Below, piece after piece: positions 42,133 to 51,566 of a stretch of DNA of 64,000 nt. The notes below the pieces were generated by a model. It saw only the letters and a program-made list of their open reading frames with translations. It was not told where the DNA came from and did no database searches. Both the position numbers and the translations under genes were made by a program. The stretch is from an uncultured Porphyromonadaceae bacterium (GTDB lineage: Bacteria; Bacteroidota; Bacteroidia; Bacteroidales; Muribaculaceae): contig CANEHE010000006.1 in assembly GCA_947427285.1 (NCBI GenBank), forward strand, positions 1 through 64,000, in the 5' to 3' direction. The first letter of the stretch is position 1; each line of letters begins with the position of its first letter.

Positions 42133-43149
42133 ATGCGCTTGATTTTTCGAAAAATATCCGTCCCCCGTTACGTTGCCGCCATCACGGCAGTCATGTCTGT
42201 AATACTTGGATTCTGGAACCCCGCCCACGCTCAGGGCGATGTCCAGATGACGCAGTATTGGGCATTGCCGACAGCTTTCAATCCCGCTGCCACAGGTCAG
42301 ACGGACTATCTTCGTGTGCGTGGTGCCGCGCGGTTGCAATGGGTGGGTATGCACAATGCCCCGCATAGTTTCCTTGTGTTAGCTGACTCACCTCTGAAGT
42401 TCGGCAAGAAACAGCATATCGGACTTGGTGTCGGGATGATGCAGGAAAGTCTCGGACTCTTCTCCAATCTGGGTCTTAACATTCAGGTGTCATACAAACT
42501 CCGTGTGTTGAAGGGCCTTCTGAGTATCGGTATAGAGGCCGGATATTATGATCAGAAGTTCAAGGGTTCGGAGGTTGAGATTCCCGACGGCGATGATTAT
42601 CACGACAGCGGCGACGAGGCCATCCCTACCCAGGATATAACCGGCAACACTTTTGACTTCTCTCTCGGACTGGAATACACACACCGTTGGTTCTGGTTCG
42701 GAATAGGGGGCAAGCATCTGCTGCAGCCCACCATAACGATGACAGTGGAAGGGAGTGAGGCTTCGGAAGACCAGAAGTTCGAGACAGAACTCGCCCGGAT
42801 GGTCTATTTCAACGGAGGAAGCAATATTCCGATTAAGAACTCGTTATTTGAATTGCAGCCATCCTTCCTTGTGAAGACTGATTTCAAGAGTGCCACGGCA
42901 GACATCACAATGCGTGCGCGATACAACAAATTCATATCTTTCGGGGTTGGCTACCGTTGGCAGGACGCCATCAGTGCGATGGTCGGAGTGGAGTTCAAGG
43001 GTTTTTTTCTCGGTTATTCCTACGATTATCCCCTTTCAGCCATAGGGAAAGTAAGTTCCGGAAGCCATGAGATTGTGGCGGGTTATCAGCTGAAACTTGA
43101 TTTCTCCGGCAAGAACCGAAACAAACACCGGTCCATCCGGTTGATGTAA
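42133..43149 (+). CDS. porP: Type IX secretion membrane protein PorP/SprF
   Basis: The 338-residue protein has a signal peptide (about 1-33, ending PAHAQGD). The PorP/SprF signature QMTQYWALPTAFNPAATGQTD follows, then RVRGAARLQWVGMHNAPHSF. Barrel strands run to KLDFSGKNRNKHRSIRLM. PorP-like barrels anchor the PorKN ring or act as adaptors for type B cargo. Its place directly before gldK matches the canonical porPKLMN order. Confidence 0.92.
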   Translation: MRLIFRKISVPRYVAAITAVMSVILGFWNPAHAQGDVQMTQYWALPTAFNPAATGQTDYLRVRGAARLQWVGMHNAPHSFLVLADSPLKFGKKQHIGLGVGMMQESLGLFSNLGLNIQVSYKLRVLKGLLSIGIEAGYYDQKFKGSEVEIPDGDDYHDSGDEAIPTQDITGNTFDFSLGLEYTHRWFWFGIGGKHLLQPTITMTVEGSEASEDQKFETELARMVYFNGGSNIPIKNSLFELQPSFLVKTDFKSATADITMRARYNKFISFGVGYRWQDAISAMVGVEFKGFFLGYSYDYPLSAIGKVSSGSHEIVAGYQLKLDFSGKNRNKHRSIRLM

Positions 43150-43239
43150 GATTAGGACTACTCCTTTCTTCCGATGAGTGATACAAAACCGAATTGCGGC
43201 CGGCGCGCCGGTCAACGACATATTTTTAAGAACCGACTT

Positions 43240-44727
43240 ATGAAGATGACATCAAATATCAGATTTTTTGCTTTCCGCCGCTCTTTGCGGATGCTGCCTG
43301 TGGCGGCTTCCGCCGCAGTGGTGCTTCTTCTGTTGGCTTCCTGCATGGCTTCGCGCGGCGGGGCCAGCGGGGGTGAGGTGACAGGTGTGGGAGGCAGCGC
43401 ATGGGCTGAACCGACTCCTTTCGGAATGGTGCTCGTCGACCGTGGTGCATTTAAGATGGGTCCCGCGCAGGATGATTCAGTGTGGGGTGTGAAAGGCAAT
43501 GCACGCGGCGTTTCGGTCGATGCATTCTGGATGGACGAGACTGAAGTGACAAACTCCAAATACAAACAGTTTGTTTTCTGGGTCCGCGACTCCATCATCC
43601 GCGAACGTCTTGCTGACCCTGCTTTCGGCGGAAACGAGGCTTTCAAGATTGAGGAAGACAAGGAGGGAAATCCCATAAAGCCTTATCTGAACTGGAACAA
43701 GGCTATTCCCTGGCGTAATGCCAATGAGGATGAGCAGAGGGCCATAGAGAGTGTTTATCGCACAAATCCTATTACGGGTAGGCGTGAACTTGATCCGACC
43801 CAGCTGAACTACCGGTATGAGATATACAATCATACGGCTGCTGCCCAGCGCAAGAACCGTCTTGATCCCACGCGCCGGCAATATAATACCGATCTGCCGG
43901 TGCCTACCGATCTGCCGGTGATTTCCAAAGACACGGCATATATCAGCGAAGACGGCGAAATAATCCGTGAGACCATCAGTCGTGAACTTACGGGAGATTA
44001 TGATTTCCTCAATACGTATATCGTGAACGTGTATCCCGATACTACTGCCTGGATCAACGATTTCGACAACGCTTACAATGAGCAGTATACACGTCTTTAT
44101 TTCTCGCATGCGGGTTATAATGATTATCCTGTTGTCGGTGTCAGCTGGGAACAGGCGAATGCTTTCTCAAACTGGCGTACAGAGTTTCTCAGACGTGCTC
44201 TGGGACGTGAGGGGGTGATTATAGAGCCGTATAGGCTTCCGACGGAAGCCGAATGGGAATATGCCGCACGCGCAGGCAATTCTGAAAGTTCCTATCCCTG
44301 GGAGGAAACATTGCCTATGGATGAGCGTGGATGCTTCTATGCGAACTTCAAACCGTTGGAAGGAGATTTCGTGCGCGACGGTCATGTTATCACCTCTGCT
44401 GTCGGCACTTTCAAACCGAATGATTTCGGTCTTTACGACATGGCAGGAAATGTATCGGAATGGACTTCTACGGCCTATACCGAGAGTATAGACAAACTTA
44501 CGAGTGACCTGAATCCCGAATATCGATATGATGCGGCCAAAGAGGATCCCTACAAGATGAAGCGCAAGATCGTGCGCGGAGGATCGTGGAAAGATGCCGC
44601 CAGAAATCTTCGGAGCGATCTTCGTCAGTGGGAATATCAGAACGAGCAGAGAAGTTATATCGGATTCCGCAATGTCCGTAGTCAGATCGGATTTGCAAAG
44701 GGGACCCAGAAGAGACAGAAAAAGTGA
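43240..44727 (+). CDS. gldK: Type IX secretion ring lipoprotein GldK/PorK
   Basis: The ATG at 43240 gives 495 residues with lipobox LLASC (Cys35). A formylglycine-generating-enzyme-like (SUMF1) domain follows: VDRGAFKMGPAQDDSVWG, SVDAFWMDETEVTNSKYKQFV, YPVVGVSWEQANAFSNWR, LPTEAEWEYAARAGN and the end IVRGGSWKDAARNLRSDLR. GldK/PorK forms with GldN/PorN the large periplasmic ring under the outer membrane. An upstream ATG at 43174 would not give a signal sequence. Confidence 0.95.
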   Translation: MKMTSNIRFFAFRRSLRMLPVAASAAVVLLLLASCMASRGGASGGEVTGVGGSAWAEPTPFGMVLVDRGAFKMGPAQDDSVWGVKGNARGVSVDAFWMDETEVTNSKYKQFVFWVRDSIIRERLADPAFGGNEAFKIEEDKEGNPIKPYLNWNKAIPWRNANEDEQRAIESVYRTNPITGRRELDPTQLNYRYEIYNHTAAAQRKNRLDPTRRQYNTDLPVPTDLPVISKDTAYISEDGEIIRETISRELTGDYDFLNTYIVNVYPDTTAWINDFDNAYNEQYTRLYFSHAGYNDYPVVGVSWEQANAFSNWRTEFLRRALGREGVIIEPYRLPTEAEWEYAARAGNSESSYPWEETLPMDERGCFYANFKPLEGDFVRDGHVITSAVGTFKPNDFGLYDMAGNVSEWTSTAYTESIDKLTSDLNPEYRYDAAKEDPYKMKRKIVRGGSWKDAARNLRSDLRQWEYQNEQRSYIGFRNVRSQIGFAKGTQKRQKK

Positions 44728-44758
44728 CTTTCACCGCAATAAAACGTAGTATGCAACT

Positions 44759-45757
44759 ATGGTCAAGATTCGAAAATACACCAACGGCATAGAACGCTTT
44801 CTCCATGGAGAGAAGGGACAGCGTTTCTTTAATTTCGCCTATTCCATCGGTGCCGCCATCGTGATTTGGGGCGCACTTTTCAAGATTCTTCATCTTCCGG
44901 GTGGAAGCACTCTGCTCTGTATCGGCATGGGAACAGAAATCGCGATGTTTATTCTCACGGCTTTTGACCGTCCTCCGAAGGAATATGCCTGGGAAGAGGT
45001 GTTCCCCGCTCTTGATTCGCATGACCCGGATGATCGCCCGGATTTTTCCGGCGGCGGAGGCGGGATAGTCATAAATGGCGGAGACGCTTCCGGCGTGACA
45101 GCAGGTGGAGTTCCTGCGGTTGTGGATGTGCACGCGGCAACCGGTCTTCCTTCAGGAGTATCTTTGTCGGAGGAGGACACGGAGTCACTACGTGAAAGCA
45201 TACAGAAGATGAGTGCCGCAAGCGAACAGCTGTCGCAGATGGCGGAACTTACGGGTGCCACTCAAGACTATCTTTCACGTATGTCGGGTATTGCCGACCA
45301 GATGACCCAGCTTCAGGAAACCACCCGACAGCTCAACGAGGTCAGCCGAGTGCTTCTTGACTCATATCGGACCATCACTGATAATTCCGAGCGTGTCAAC
45401 GGCAGTGCCACAGGATATGTAGACCGTATGGAGGATCTCAACCGAAATATCAGCGGTCTGAACACTATATATGAGATACAGCTGAAGGGTGTCAGCTCAC
45501 AGCTTGATTCTATCGACCGTGTCAACCGTGGCCTGAAAGATATCCGGGACATGTATGAGAAATCGGCCAGGGAAAGTTCCCGTTATTGTGAGGAGACTGA
45601 GAAAATGGCCCGCTACATGAAGCAGCTCAATCAGGTCTATGAGAAGATGATCACGGCTATGACCATCAACATGTACAATCCGATGATGGGAGGTGCCCAG
45701 GCCTCAGGTACTCCTGGTGCCAGTCCGTTTGACCAGACTCCTGTCAGCGGCGAATGA
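44759..45757 (+). CDS. gldL: Type IX secretion motor protein GldL/PorL
   Basis: The 332-residue protein has two membrane helices (about 25-45 and 52-70), with FFNFAYSIGAAIVIWGALFKILHLPGG and the conserved Glu in GMGTEIAMFIL. That Glu is part of the proton channel in GldL. A Gly-rich linker and a long cytoplasmic coiled coil follow (about 135-300). GldL pentamers with a GldM dimer form the proton-driven motor of T9SS and gliding. It lies 31 nt after gldK. Confidence 0.95.
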   Translation: MVKIRKYTNGIERFLHGEKGQRFFNFAYSIGAAIVIWGALFKILHLPGGSTLLCIGMGTEIAMFILTAFDRPPKEYAWEEVFPALDSHDPDDRPDFSGGGGGIVINGGDASGVTAGGVPAVVDVHAATGLPSGVSLSEEDTESLRESIQKMSAASEQLSQMAELTGATQDYLSRMSGIADQMTQLQETTRQLNEVSRVLLDSYRTITDNSERVNGSATGYVDRMEDLNRNISGLNTIYEIQLKGVSSQLDSIDRVNRGLKDIRDMYEKSARESSRYCEETEKMARYMKQLNQVYEKMITAMTINMYNPMMGGAQASGTPGASPFDQTPVSGE

Positions 45758-45854
45758 CCGGCGGTACAACTCTTTCACCGATTAACAACAACCGGTGTGG
45801 CACGGTGCTTTCACGTGCTGGCCGCACCATTCAAGAAACATTCCAATCCAGAAT

Positions 45855-47432
45855 ATGGCAGGAGGAAACAATGTAGCGAGGATGTCGCCCCGCCAGAGGA
45901 TGATCAACCTCATGTACATCGTCTTGACGGCAATGTTGGCTCTCAATGTCTCTTCAGACGTGCTCAACGGTTTTACACAGGTTCAGGAGAGCCTGCACCG
46001 TACCAACACCACCATGACCTCCAAGAACGAAGTACAGTTCAAATATCTCAGCGGACTCAACGAACAGAATCCGGCAAAGGTGGGACCTTGGTTTGAAAAA
46101 GGTTCTCTGGTCCATGCCCGTTCTGCGAAGATATATGCCGATATAGAGGCATTGAAGAGCGAGATTGTGGCTCAGGCCGACGGTGCCTCAAACCGTGACC
46201 CTCTGAAACTTGTGAATCAGGATGACCTGGAAGCAGCTGCCGTCGTGATGCTGAATCCGGCCAGCAATAAGGGTCGCAGACTTCGTGCGGAACTTGATGA
46301 ATATCGGAGTGCCATAGCCGCCAATATTTCTGATCCTGAAAAACGTAAGGCTGTGGAGACCATGCTTTCCACCGACGTGAAAGCCCCTGCAGGCACTGTA
46401 GGTCCATATTCCTGGGAGACCAAGATGTTTGACAGCATGCCGGCCGTGGCCGCCATCACTCTGCTTACAAAGCTCCAGAACGATATACGGCAGGCTGAGA
46501 ACGAGGCTCTGTCGAGCATCATCACTAATGTTGATATAGGTGATGTGCGTGTCAACGAGTTGAATGCGTATGTTATTCCGAACTCAAACATGATCATGCG
46601 CGGAGGCAAATATTCAGCAAATATAGTTCTTGCGGCCATTGACACCACACAGCGTCCCACAATTTATGTCAACGGGTCGCGGCTGAACAATTCAAACGGA
46701 CTTTATGAATTTGTTCCCGGGTCGTTGGGAACTCACGATTTTTCGGGATACATAGAGGTGACACGTGGAGATGGAACTGTCGACAAGAGACCGTTCAAAT
46801 CATCATATACAGTTATTGAGCCTATGGCCACAATCTCCGCTACGATGATGAATGTGCTCTATGCCGGTATCAACAATCCTATCAGCATCTCTGTACCCGG
46901 AGTTCCGATGAATGCCGTACAGGCTACCATGACCAACGGAACCCTCACACGCAATGGTGACGTATGGGTGGCCCATCCGGGGAAAGTAGGATCGGAGGCA
47001 GTGATATCGGTGAGCGCACAGCTTGATGGCCGCACCCAGCAGGTCGGGTCGATGACATTCCGTGTCCGGAAACTGCCTGATCCGTTGCCTTATCTCGCAG
47101 TGAAAGATGGCTCTGGAAATGTCGTCCATTACAAAGGCACTCCGCGCCGGATATCAAAGGCGGCTCTTATGGCTTCTGACGGTATAGGTGCCGCCATCGA
47201 CGATGATATTCTAAATGTCACCTATACAGTGGTAAGTTTCTCCACGTATTTCTTCGACAGTATGGGCAACGCCATTCCCGAGGTTTCAAACGGCACTCAT
47301 TTCTCTTCCAGACAGAAGGAGCAGTTCAGGCGTCTAAAGCCGGGGAAAAGCTTTTTTATTTCAAATGTGAAGGCAAAAGGGCCGGACGGAATAACCCGTG
47401 ACATCCCTCCGATGGAGGTGGGCCTCAATTGA
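45855..47432 (+). CDS. gldM: Type IX secretion motor protein GldM/PorM
   Basis: The ATG at 45855 gives 525 residues starting MAGGNNVARMSPRQRMINLMYIVLTAML; longer starts lack family similarity. One N-terminal membrane helix carries a conserved Arg just before it, needed for the GldL interaction in the known motor structures. The rest is a chain of periplasmic domains D1-D4 that reaches toward the GldKN ring (for example PAGTVGPYSWETKMFDSMPAVAAITLL in D1). The length is normal for the family. Confidence 0.95.
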   Translation: MAGGNNVARMSPRQRMINLMYIVLTAMLALNVSSDVLNGFTQVQESLHRTNTTMTSKNEVQFKYLSGLNEQNPAKVGPWFEKGSLVHARSAKIYADIEALKSEIVAQADGASNRDPLKLVNQDDLEAAAVVMLNPASNKGRRLRAELDEYRSAIAANISDPEKRKAVETMLSTDVKAPAGTVGPYSWETKMFDSMPAVAAITLLTKLQNDIRQAENEALSSIITNVDIGDVRVNELNAYVIPNSNMIMRGGKYSANIVLAAIDTTQRPTIYVNGSRLNNSNGLYEFVPGSLGTHDFSGYIEVTRGDGTVDKRPFKSSYTVIEPMATISATMMNVLYAGINNPISISVPGVPMNAVQATMTNGTLTRNGDVWVAHPGKVGSEAVISVSAQLDGRTQQVGSMTFRVRKLPDPLPYLAVKDGSGNVVHYKGTPRRISKAALMASDGIGAAIDDDILNVTYTVVSFSTYFFDSMGNAIPEVSNGTHFSSRQKEQFRRLKPGKSFFISNVKAKGPDGITRDIPPMEVGLN

Positions 47433-47475
47433 CTTTGCAATCACTCCTCACTTAACTACGCAGAAATCAACAGAT

Positions 47476-48618
47476 ATGAAAATCCATCGCAAAATATTTC
47501 CTCTTTGCTGCCTGATTGCCATCGGCTTCGGTGCTTTTGCACAGGTGGAGTCGGGAGGAGTCGTGCGCAAGCGTAGCGAACGCGACAAAAAGAAAAAAGA
47601 ATCGTCAGGGCCGGTAGTCACCGACCGTATGCAGGGCTTTTATGAGGCTAAGCCTACCCATGATGCCGATCTCGACTACATGCGGAGGATTTATCGGCAG
47701 ATCGATCTTTCCAAACCTGCCAACACTCCTCTTTATTATCCGGAGGATATCATCGACGGACAGGAAAATCTTTTCCGCCTTATACTCCGTCTGGTGGTGG
47801 ACGGTTCGCTTCCCGCATACGAGTATCTTGACGGACGCGAAGTGTTTACCGATAAATATCGGATCAATGTGGCTGATATGCTTGATCGGTTTGATATCTA
47901 TTATCAGAAAGCGAAAGGATCCACCGAAAAGAATCCCCGGTTCACTATAGAGGAAGCCGATGTCCCGTCGGGGCAGGTGCAGAAGTATTATGTTGTGGAG
48001 CGTTGGGAGTTTGACAAGCGTTCAAACCGCATGAAGACCAGGGTCGAGGCGATTTGCCCTGTGCTTACCCGTACCGGCGATTTTGGCGGAGAGACACCTT
48101 TCCCTATGTTCTGGGTGAAATTCGATGCCTTGCGTCCGTGGCTTTCGCAGAACTATGTTTTTCTATCTGATGATAACAATCTGGCCCGTTACAGCCTTGA
48201 TGATTATTTCAATCTGGGTATGTATGACGGTGAGATATACAAGACACAGAACCTGCGCAATCTCTCAATGGTACAGATGTATCCGGATGAGGATATGCTC
48301 AAGCATGCCCAGGACAGCATAGATCAGCGGTTGAAGTCGTTCGGTAAGGATCTTTGGGTGCCTACCAGAGAGGAATATCTGGCTCAGAAAGAGAAAGAGG
48401 CTGAGGCAGCCGCCAGACTTGCCTCCGGCGACAGTATTCCCGAACGCACAGTAGCTTCGGAAGAGGAAACGGTGCAGGAACCGAAAAAGACCGTGTCGCG
48501 CCGATCGGCGCGTGCCACCAAGAAGCGTGCGCGTCCTAAAGTGAAAAAGGCACCGGCTCCGAAATCAAACTCCGGCAACAGCAACGCTGCCAAATCTGTG
48601 CGCCGTCGTAAACGTTGA
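47476..48618 (+). CDS. gldN: Type IX secretion ring protein GldN/PorN with basic tail
   Basis: The ATG at 47476 gives a signal peptide ending GFGAFAQ. The 380-residue protein has the GldN core: DADLDYMRRIYRQIDLSKPANTPLYYPE, NLFRLILRLVVDG, EVFTDKYRINVADMLDRF, YYVVERWEFDKRSNRMKTR. After about residue 315 comes a low-complexity tail with about 20 Lys/Arg among Ala, Pro and Ser (SRRSARATKKRARPKVKKA, ending VRRRKR). Partner of GldK in the ring. The tail is likely disordered and strongly positive. Confidence 0.94.
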   Translation: MKIHRKIFPLCCLIAIGFGAFAQVESGGVVRKRSERDKKKKESSGPVVTDRMQGFYEAKPTHDADLDYMRRIYRQIDLSKPANTPLYYPEDIIDGQENLFRLILRLVVDGSLPAYEYLDGREVFTDKYRINVADMLDRFDIYYQKAKGSTEKNPRFTIEEADVPSGQVQKYYVVERWEFDKRSNRMKTRVEAICPVLTRTGDFGGETPFPMFWVKFDALRPWLSQNYVFLSDDNNLARYSLDDYFNLGMYDGEIYKTQNLRNLSMVQMYPDEDMLKHAQDSIDQRLKSFGKDLWVPTREEYLAQKEKEAEAAARLASGDSIPERTVASEEETVQEPKKTVSRRSARATKKRARPKVKKAPAPKSNSGNSNAAKSVRRRKR

Positions 48619-48632
48619 ACTGATTCTCTTGC

Positions 48633-49625
48633 ATGATGGGCAAGAAAGGCTTTCCGTTGTTCAGTGTGGTGATGCCGGCTTTCAATGCCGCCAATACCAT
48701 CCGCAGATCTGTCGGGAGCCTAAAGGATCAGACGTGTTCTGATTGGGAACTTGTAGTATGCGATGACGGCTCTACGGATGATACTTTGAATTTGCTTAGT
48801 ATTCTGGAATCCTCAGATTCCAGAATACGTGTTATATCCAGGCAGTCCAACTCGGGATCTGCTTTCAAGCCCAGAAAGTGTGCTGTGGAGGCATCGTCCG
48901 GCCAATGGATCGTGGAGCTTGATGCCGATGACACTCTTTCTCCCGACTATCTTGAGTCTGCACGCAGAATCATAGAATCATCCGATGTGGATCTGGTTAT
49001 TTCCAGAATGGAAACTATGGATGGAGACTGTGTGACGTGCAGTCTTCCTTCCTCTGAAGTTCCGCTTGAGCCTACTTCGGGCCGTAAGCTTGTAAAGTAC
49101 ACGATTGACAGCTGGGCCATCCCCCTTTTGCTTATATGTCGTAGAGATGTGGTATTATCCGCTTATGAGGAGGGAGAGGAAGGTTCATCAGTATTTGCCG
49201 ATGAATTGTTTTCCCGACGAATTCTCGTACACTCACAGTCAGTCGCTTTTTCCCGGGGGATATATGCCTATAGGTTTAATCCGGATTCTGTGACAAATTC
49301 CGTAGGTGTCGCCCGGTTTTCATTTCTTCAGTCAGATCGCTCTCTTCTGGAATGGATAAGGTCTGAATTTGGAACTGCTTCCGAGGAATATCGTCTGGGA
49401 TGCCGACGGTTGTTCGGAGGGGTATGCGGGGCATTTCTGCTTTTGCGAAAAGTGTCTTCCAGCACTGTCCGTCAGGAGTGTCGTGATATGATCGCCGAAG
49501 CATGGCGTCATCCGTTGTTCCGTGAGGCGAGGCGTCAGACCCATGGCATTCTGAAGTCTATTTCTTTTCTTGGGCCGATTGCCCTGCAAGCCGCACTGTA
49601 TGTCAAGGACTGTAAAAAAGGATGA
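48633..49625 (+). CDS. Family 2 glycosyltransferase
   Basis: The 330-residue protein has the GT-A fold: FSVVMPAFNAANTIRRSVGSL, VVCDDGSTDDTL and the metal-binding DADD (ELDADDTLSPDY). It would add a sugar from a nucleotide donor to a lipid-linked or protein-linked acceptor. It starts 14 nt after the gldN stop, and its end overlaps the flippase start by 26 nt. All three are therefore probably translated from one transcript. Substrate specificity cannot be read. Confidence 0.9.
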   Translation: MMGKKGFPLFSVVMPAFNAANTIRRSVGSLKDQTCSDWELVVCDDGSTDDTLNLLSILESSDSRIRVISRQSNSGSAFKPRKCAVEASSGQWIVELDADDTLSPDYLESARRIIESSDVDLVISRMETMDGDCVTCSLPSSEVPLEPTSGRKLVKYTIDSWAIPLLLICRRDVVLSAYEEGEEGSSVFADELFSRRILVHSQSVAFSRGIYAYRFNPDSVTNSVGVARFSFLQSDRSLLEWIRSEFGTASEEYRLGCRRLFGGVCGAFLLLRKVSSSTVRQECRDMIAEAWRHPLFREARRQTHGILKSISFLGPIALQAALYVKDCKKG

Positions 49626-51114
49626 GAACAGCTACCGCAGCATTCTGAAAGGGACTTCTGCTTTCGGTGGAGTGCAGATATTTCAGATTCTTGTTAATCT
49701 TGTGCGCGGCAAATTTGTGGCTCTTTTTCTCGGGCCTGCCGGTATGGGCATATCAGCTCTTTTCACGACCGCTTCGTCTACCATTCAACAGTTCGGCTCT
49801 TTAGGGCTGAATCTTGCCATAGTAAAGGAGATAGCTGCTTCACGCGACAATTCTGAGGCGTTGCAGAGAGCGTTACATATCGGTCGCAGACTCATTTATG
49901 CCACTGCATTGCTCGGAGCTCTTGTGTGCATACTTTTCGCGTCACCTCTCAGTAGACTGACATTTGGCTCGGGAGATTATACCCTCTGGTTTGTAGTACT
50001 CTCGGCATCTGTATTCATGTCAATCGCCGGCTCCGGTGAGATGTCGCTTCTTCAAGGCATGCATGCTGTGAAACGGCTGTCTCTGGCATCCCTGATAGGT
50101 GCATTTGCCGGATTATTGTTTGGAGTGCCTCTTTATTGGCTGTTCGGTATTTCCGGTATTGTTCCTGCCATGATAATGCTTTCTCTTACAACCTGGTTAT
50201 TCTATTTTTTTTCTGTCCGGCGATTGGTACGGCTGAAAAAAGATATGTTTTCCGGTTGGAGGGAGAATCTTCCTTTGGTGAGGAAGCTGCTGGGTCTCGG
50301 GTTAGTACTGATGGGAGCGGCTATGATGGGTACACTCACTAATTATCTTGTGGCGACATATCTGCGGTCAGCCGGATCGGTCACTGTTGTAGGTCTGTAT
50401 CAGGCGGCAAATTCATTGACAAATCAGTATATAGGAATGGTGATAGCAGCAATGGGAATTGATTATTTCCCGCGTCTTGCCGCTGTGTCCACCGACAATA
50501 TCCGCGTGAAGGATATAGTCAACCGACAGACGGAGATTGTCTCCATGATTGTTACACCGATTATCATACTGGTCATATTGTCGGCCCCGTTGATTATCCG
50601 GGTTTTGCTTACCGCTGAGTTTGAGCCTATAGTGGATGTGATGCGTTGGATGGGATTTGGAGTGTTTTTCCGGGTTCTTCTTTTCCCGCTTGGTTATATT
50701 TTCTATGTCAAGGACAATAAGCGGTTGTTCTTTTTGCTTGAGGGAGTAGTCGGCAATATCATTACTCTTGCCCTCAGTGTATTGCTTTTCAATTGGTTCG
50801 GCCTGGTCGGACTTGGTATGGCGGTTGGGGTTGACAATTTGCTGTCAGTTATCCTATATCTGATAATTTGCCGCAGACTGTATAATGTGGGATATTTCCG
50901 TAGGTCGTGGATTGGAGTGATCTATGCCACGTTGTTGTCAGGTGCTGCTTTTGCGTGCAGTTTTATATCGGTTCAGTGGCTTTCGTATGCATTGATGTCG
51001 GTATTGTTTCTGGTGGCACTCGGACTCGGTGTATATGGATTGAGAAAACTTATCCGGTCGGAGAATAAACCTGAGGAGAGTCTGGAAATTACTTCTGTCA
51101 ATCTTGATGACTGA
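49600..51114 (+). CDS. Wzx-like polysaccharide flippase
   Basis: The ATG at 49600 gives a 504-residue MATE/MVF-superfamily membrane protein with about 12-14 helices. It starts ILKGTSAFGGVQIFQILVNLVRGKFVALFLGPAGMGISALF, a stretch typical of O-antigen/oligosaccharide flippases. It would turn undecaprenyl-linked repeat units to the periplasm. The location behind the T9SS genes and a glycosyltransferase suggests a link to the surface glycan that anchors T9SS cargo; this is inference. Confidence 0.88.
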   Translation: MSRTVKKDENSYRSILKGTSAFGGVQIFQILVNLVRGKFVALFLGPAGMGISALFTTASSTIQQFGSLGLNLAIVKEIAASRDNSEALQRALHIGRRLIYATALLGALVCILFASPLSRLTFGSGDYTLWFVVLSASVFMSIAGSGEMSLLQGMHAVKRLSLASLIGAFAGLLFGVPLYWLFGISGIVPAMIMLSLTTWLFYFFSVRRLVRLKKDMFSGWRENLPLVRKLLGLGLVLMGAAMMGTLTNYLVATYLRSAGSVTVVGLYQAANSLTNQYIGMVIAAMGIDYFPRLAAVSTDNIRVKDIVNRQTEIVSMIVTPIIILVILSAPLIIRVLLTAEFEPIVDVMRWMGFGVFFRVLLFPLGYIFYVKDNKRLFFLLEGVVGNIITLALSVLLFNWFGLVGLGMAVGVDNLLSVILYLIICRRLYNVGYFRRSWIGVIYATLLSGAAFACSFISVQWLSYALMSVLFLVALGLGVYGLRKLIRSENKPEESLEITSVNLDD

Positions 51115-51151
51115 CGAAATGCGGTTATAAATAGATAATTAAGTCCATTTA

Positions 51152-51184
51152 ACGGATGACTGCAAAACAATTGCAGTCATCCGT
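51152..51184. terminator. Perfect 14-bp hairpin after the flippase gene
   Basis: ACGGATGACTGCAA (51152-51165) and TTGCAGTCATCCGT (51171-51184) have a 5-nt loop. It could terminate the flippase transcript. Its right arm ends 3 bp before a -7 box, so it could also act as an operator for the next gene. Confidence 0.6.
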
Positions 51185-51186
51185 CC

Positions 51187-51195
51187 TAATTTTGC
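51187..51195 (+). promoter_or_regulatory. -7 box of the small protein gene
   Basis: TAATTTTGC, with the hairpin occupying the -33 region. Confidence 0.45.
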
Positions 51196-51244
51196 AGTGT
51201 AGATTCCAGAAGGGTTCTGAATTTTAAATAAGGATGACCAATGA

Positions 51245-51520
51245 ATGGTTTTCCAAAACATGCAAAAGAATATGGACAGCCACAGATTTATTTCAAGACC
51301 TTCGTTTTCTCCACGCCTTGCCGCGGGAGACAGAATGCATCTTCGTTTACGTTTTACCGACGGTACTGAGATTCTTTTCCGCACCGAGAATGCCGACAGT
51401 CTTGAGACACTGGTAGGACAAGTCAGAGAAGCGGCCGGTCATCGTCGGGGTCTCGCACGTGTGAGTATGCGCAACGCCTCCCGCGGATGGGCCATGGAAA
51501 GACCCCTAATGCTTTCTTGA
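51245..51520 (+). CDS. Small basic protein of unknown function
   Basis: At most 91 residues. In-frame ATGs at 51260 and 51272 would shorten it to 86 or 82. It contains RMHLRLRFTDGTEILFRTENADSLETLVGQVREAAGHRRGLARVSMRNASRGWAMERPLML. Read in pieces this gives two beta strands, a helix and two more strands rich in Arg. I do not recognise the family. It lies between the flippase gene and the convergent helicase gene, with its own -7 box. Coding status is likely, given the promoter and ordinary composition. Confidence 0.6.
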   Translation: MVFQNMQKNMDSHRFISRPSFSPRLAAGDRMHLRLRFTDGTEILFRTENADSLETLVGQVREAAGHRRGLARVSMRNASRGWAMERPLMLS

Positions 51521-51566
51521 GTTAATCCTTTCTACCGCAAATCTGAGACAGATAGGGTATCTATTG

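Noticed and set aside
51147-51156. CATTTAACGG near 51.15 kb as a fourth copy of the surface-gene element
   Set aside because: Only one half-site is present; there is no CGTTAAAT partner and no G-box. The adjacent hairpin has a different sequence.
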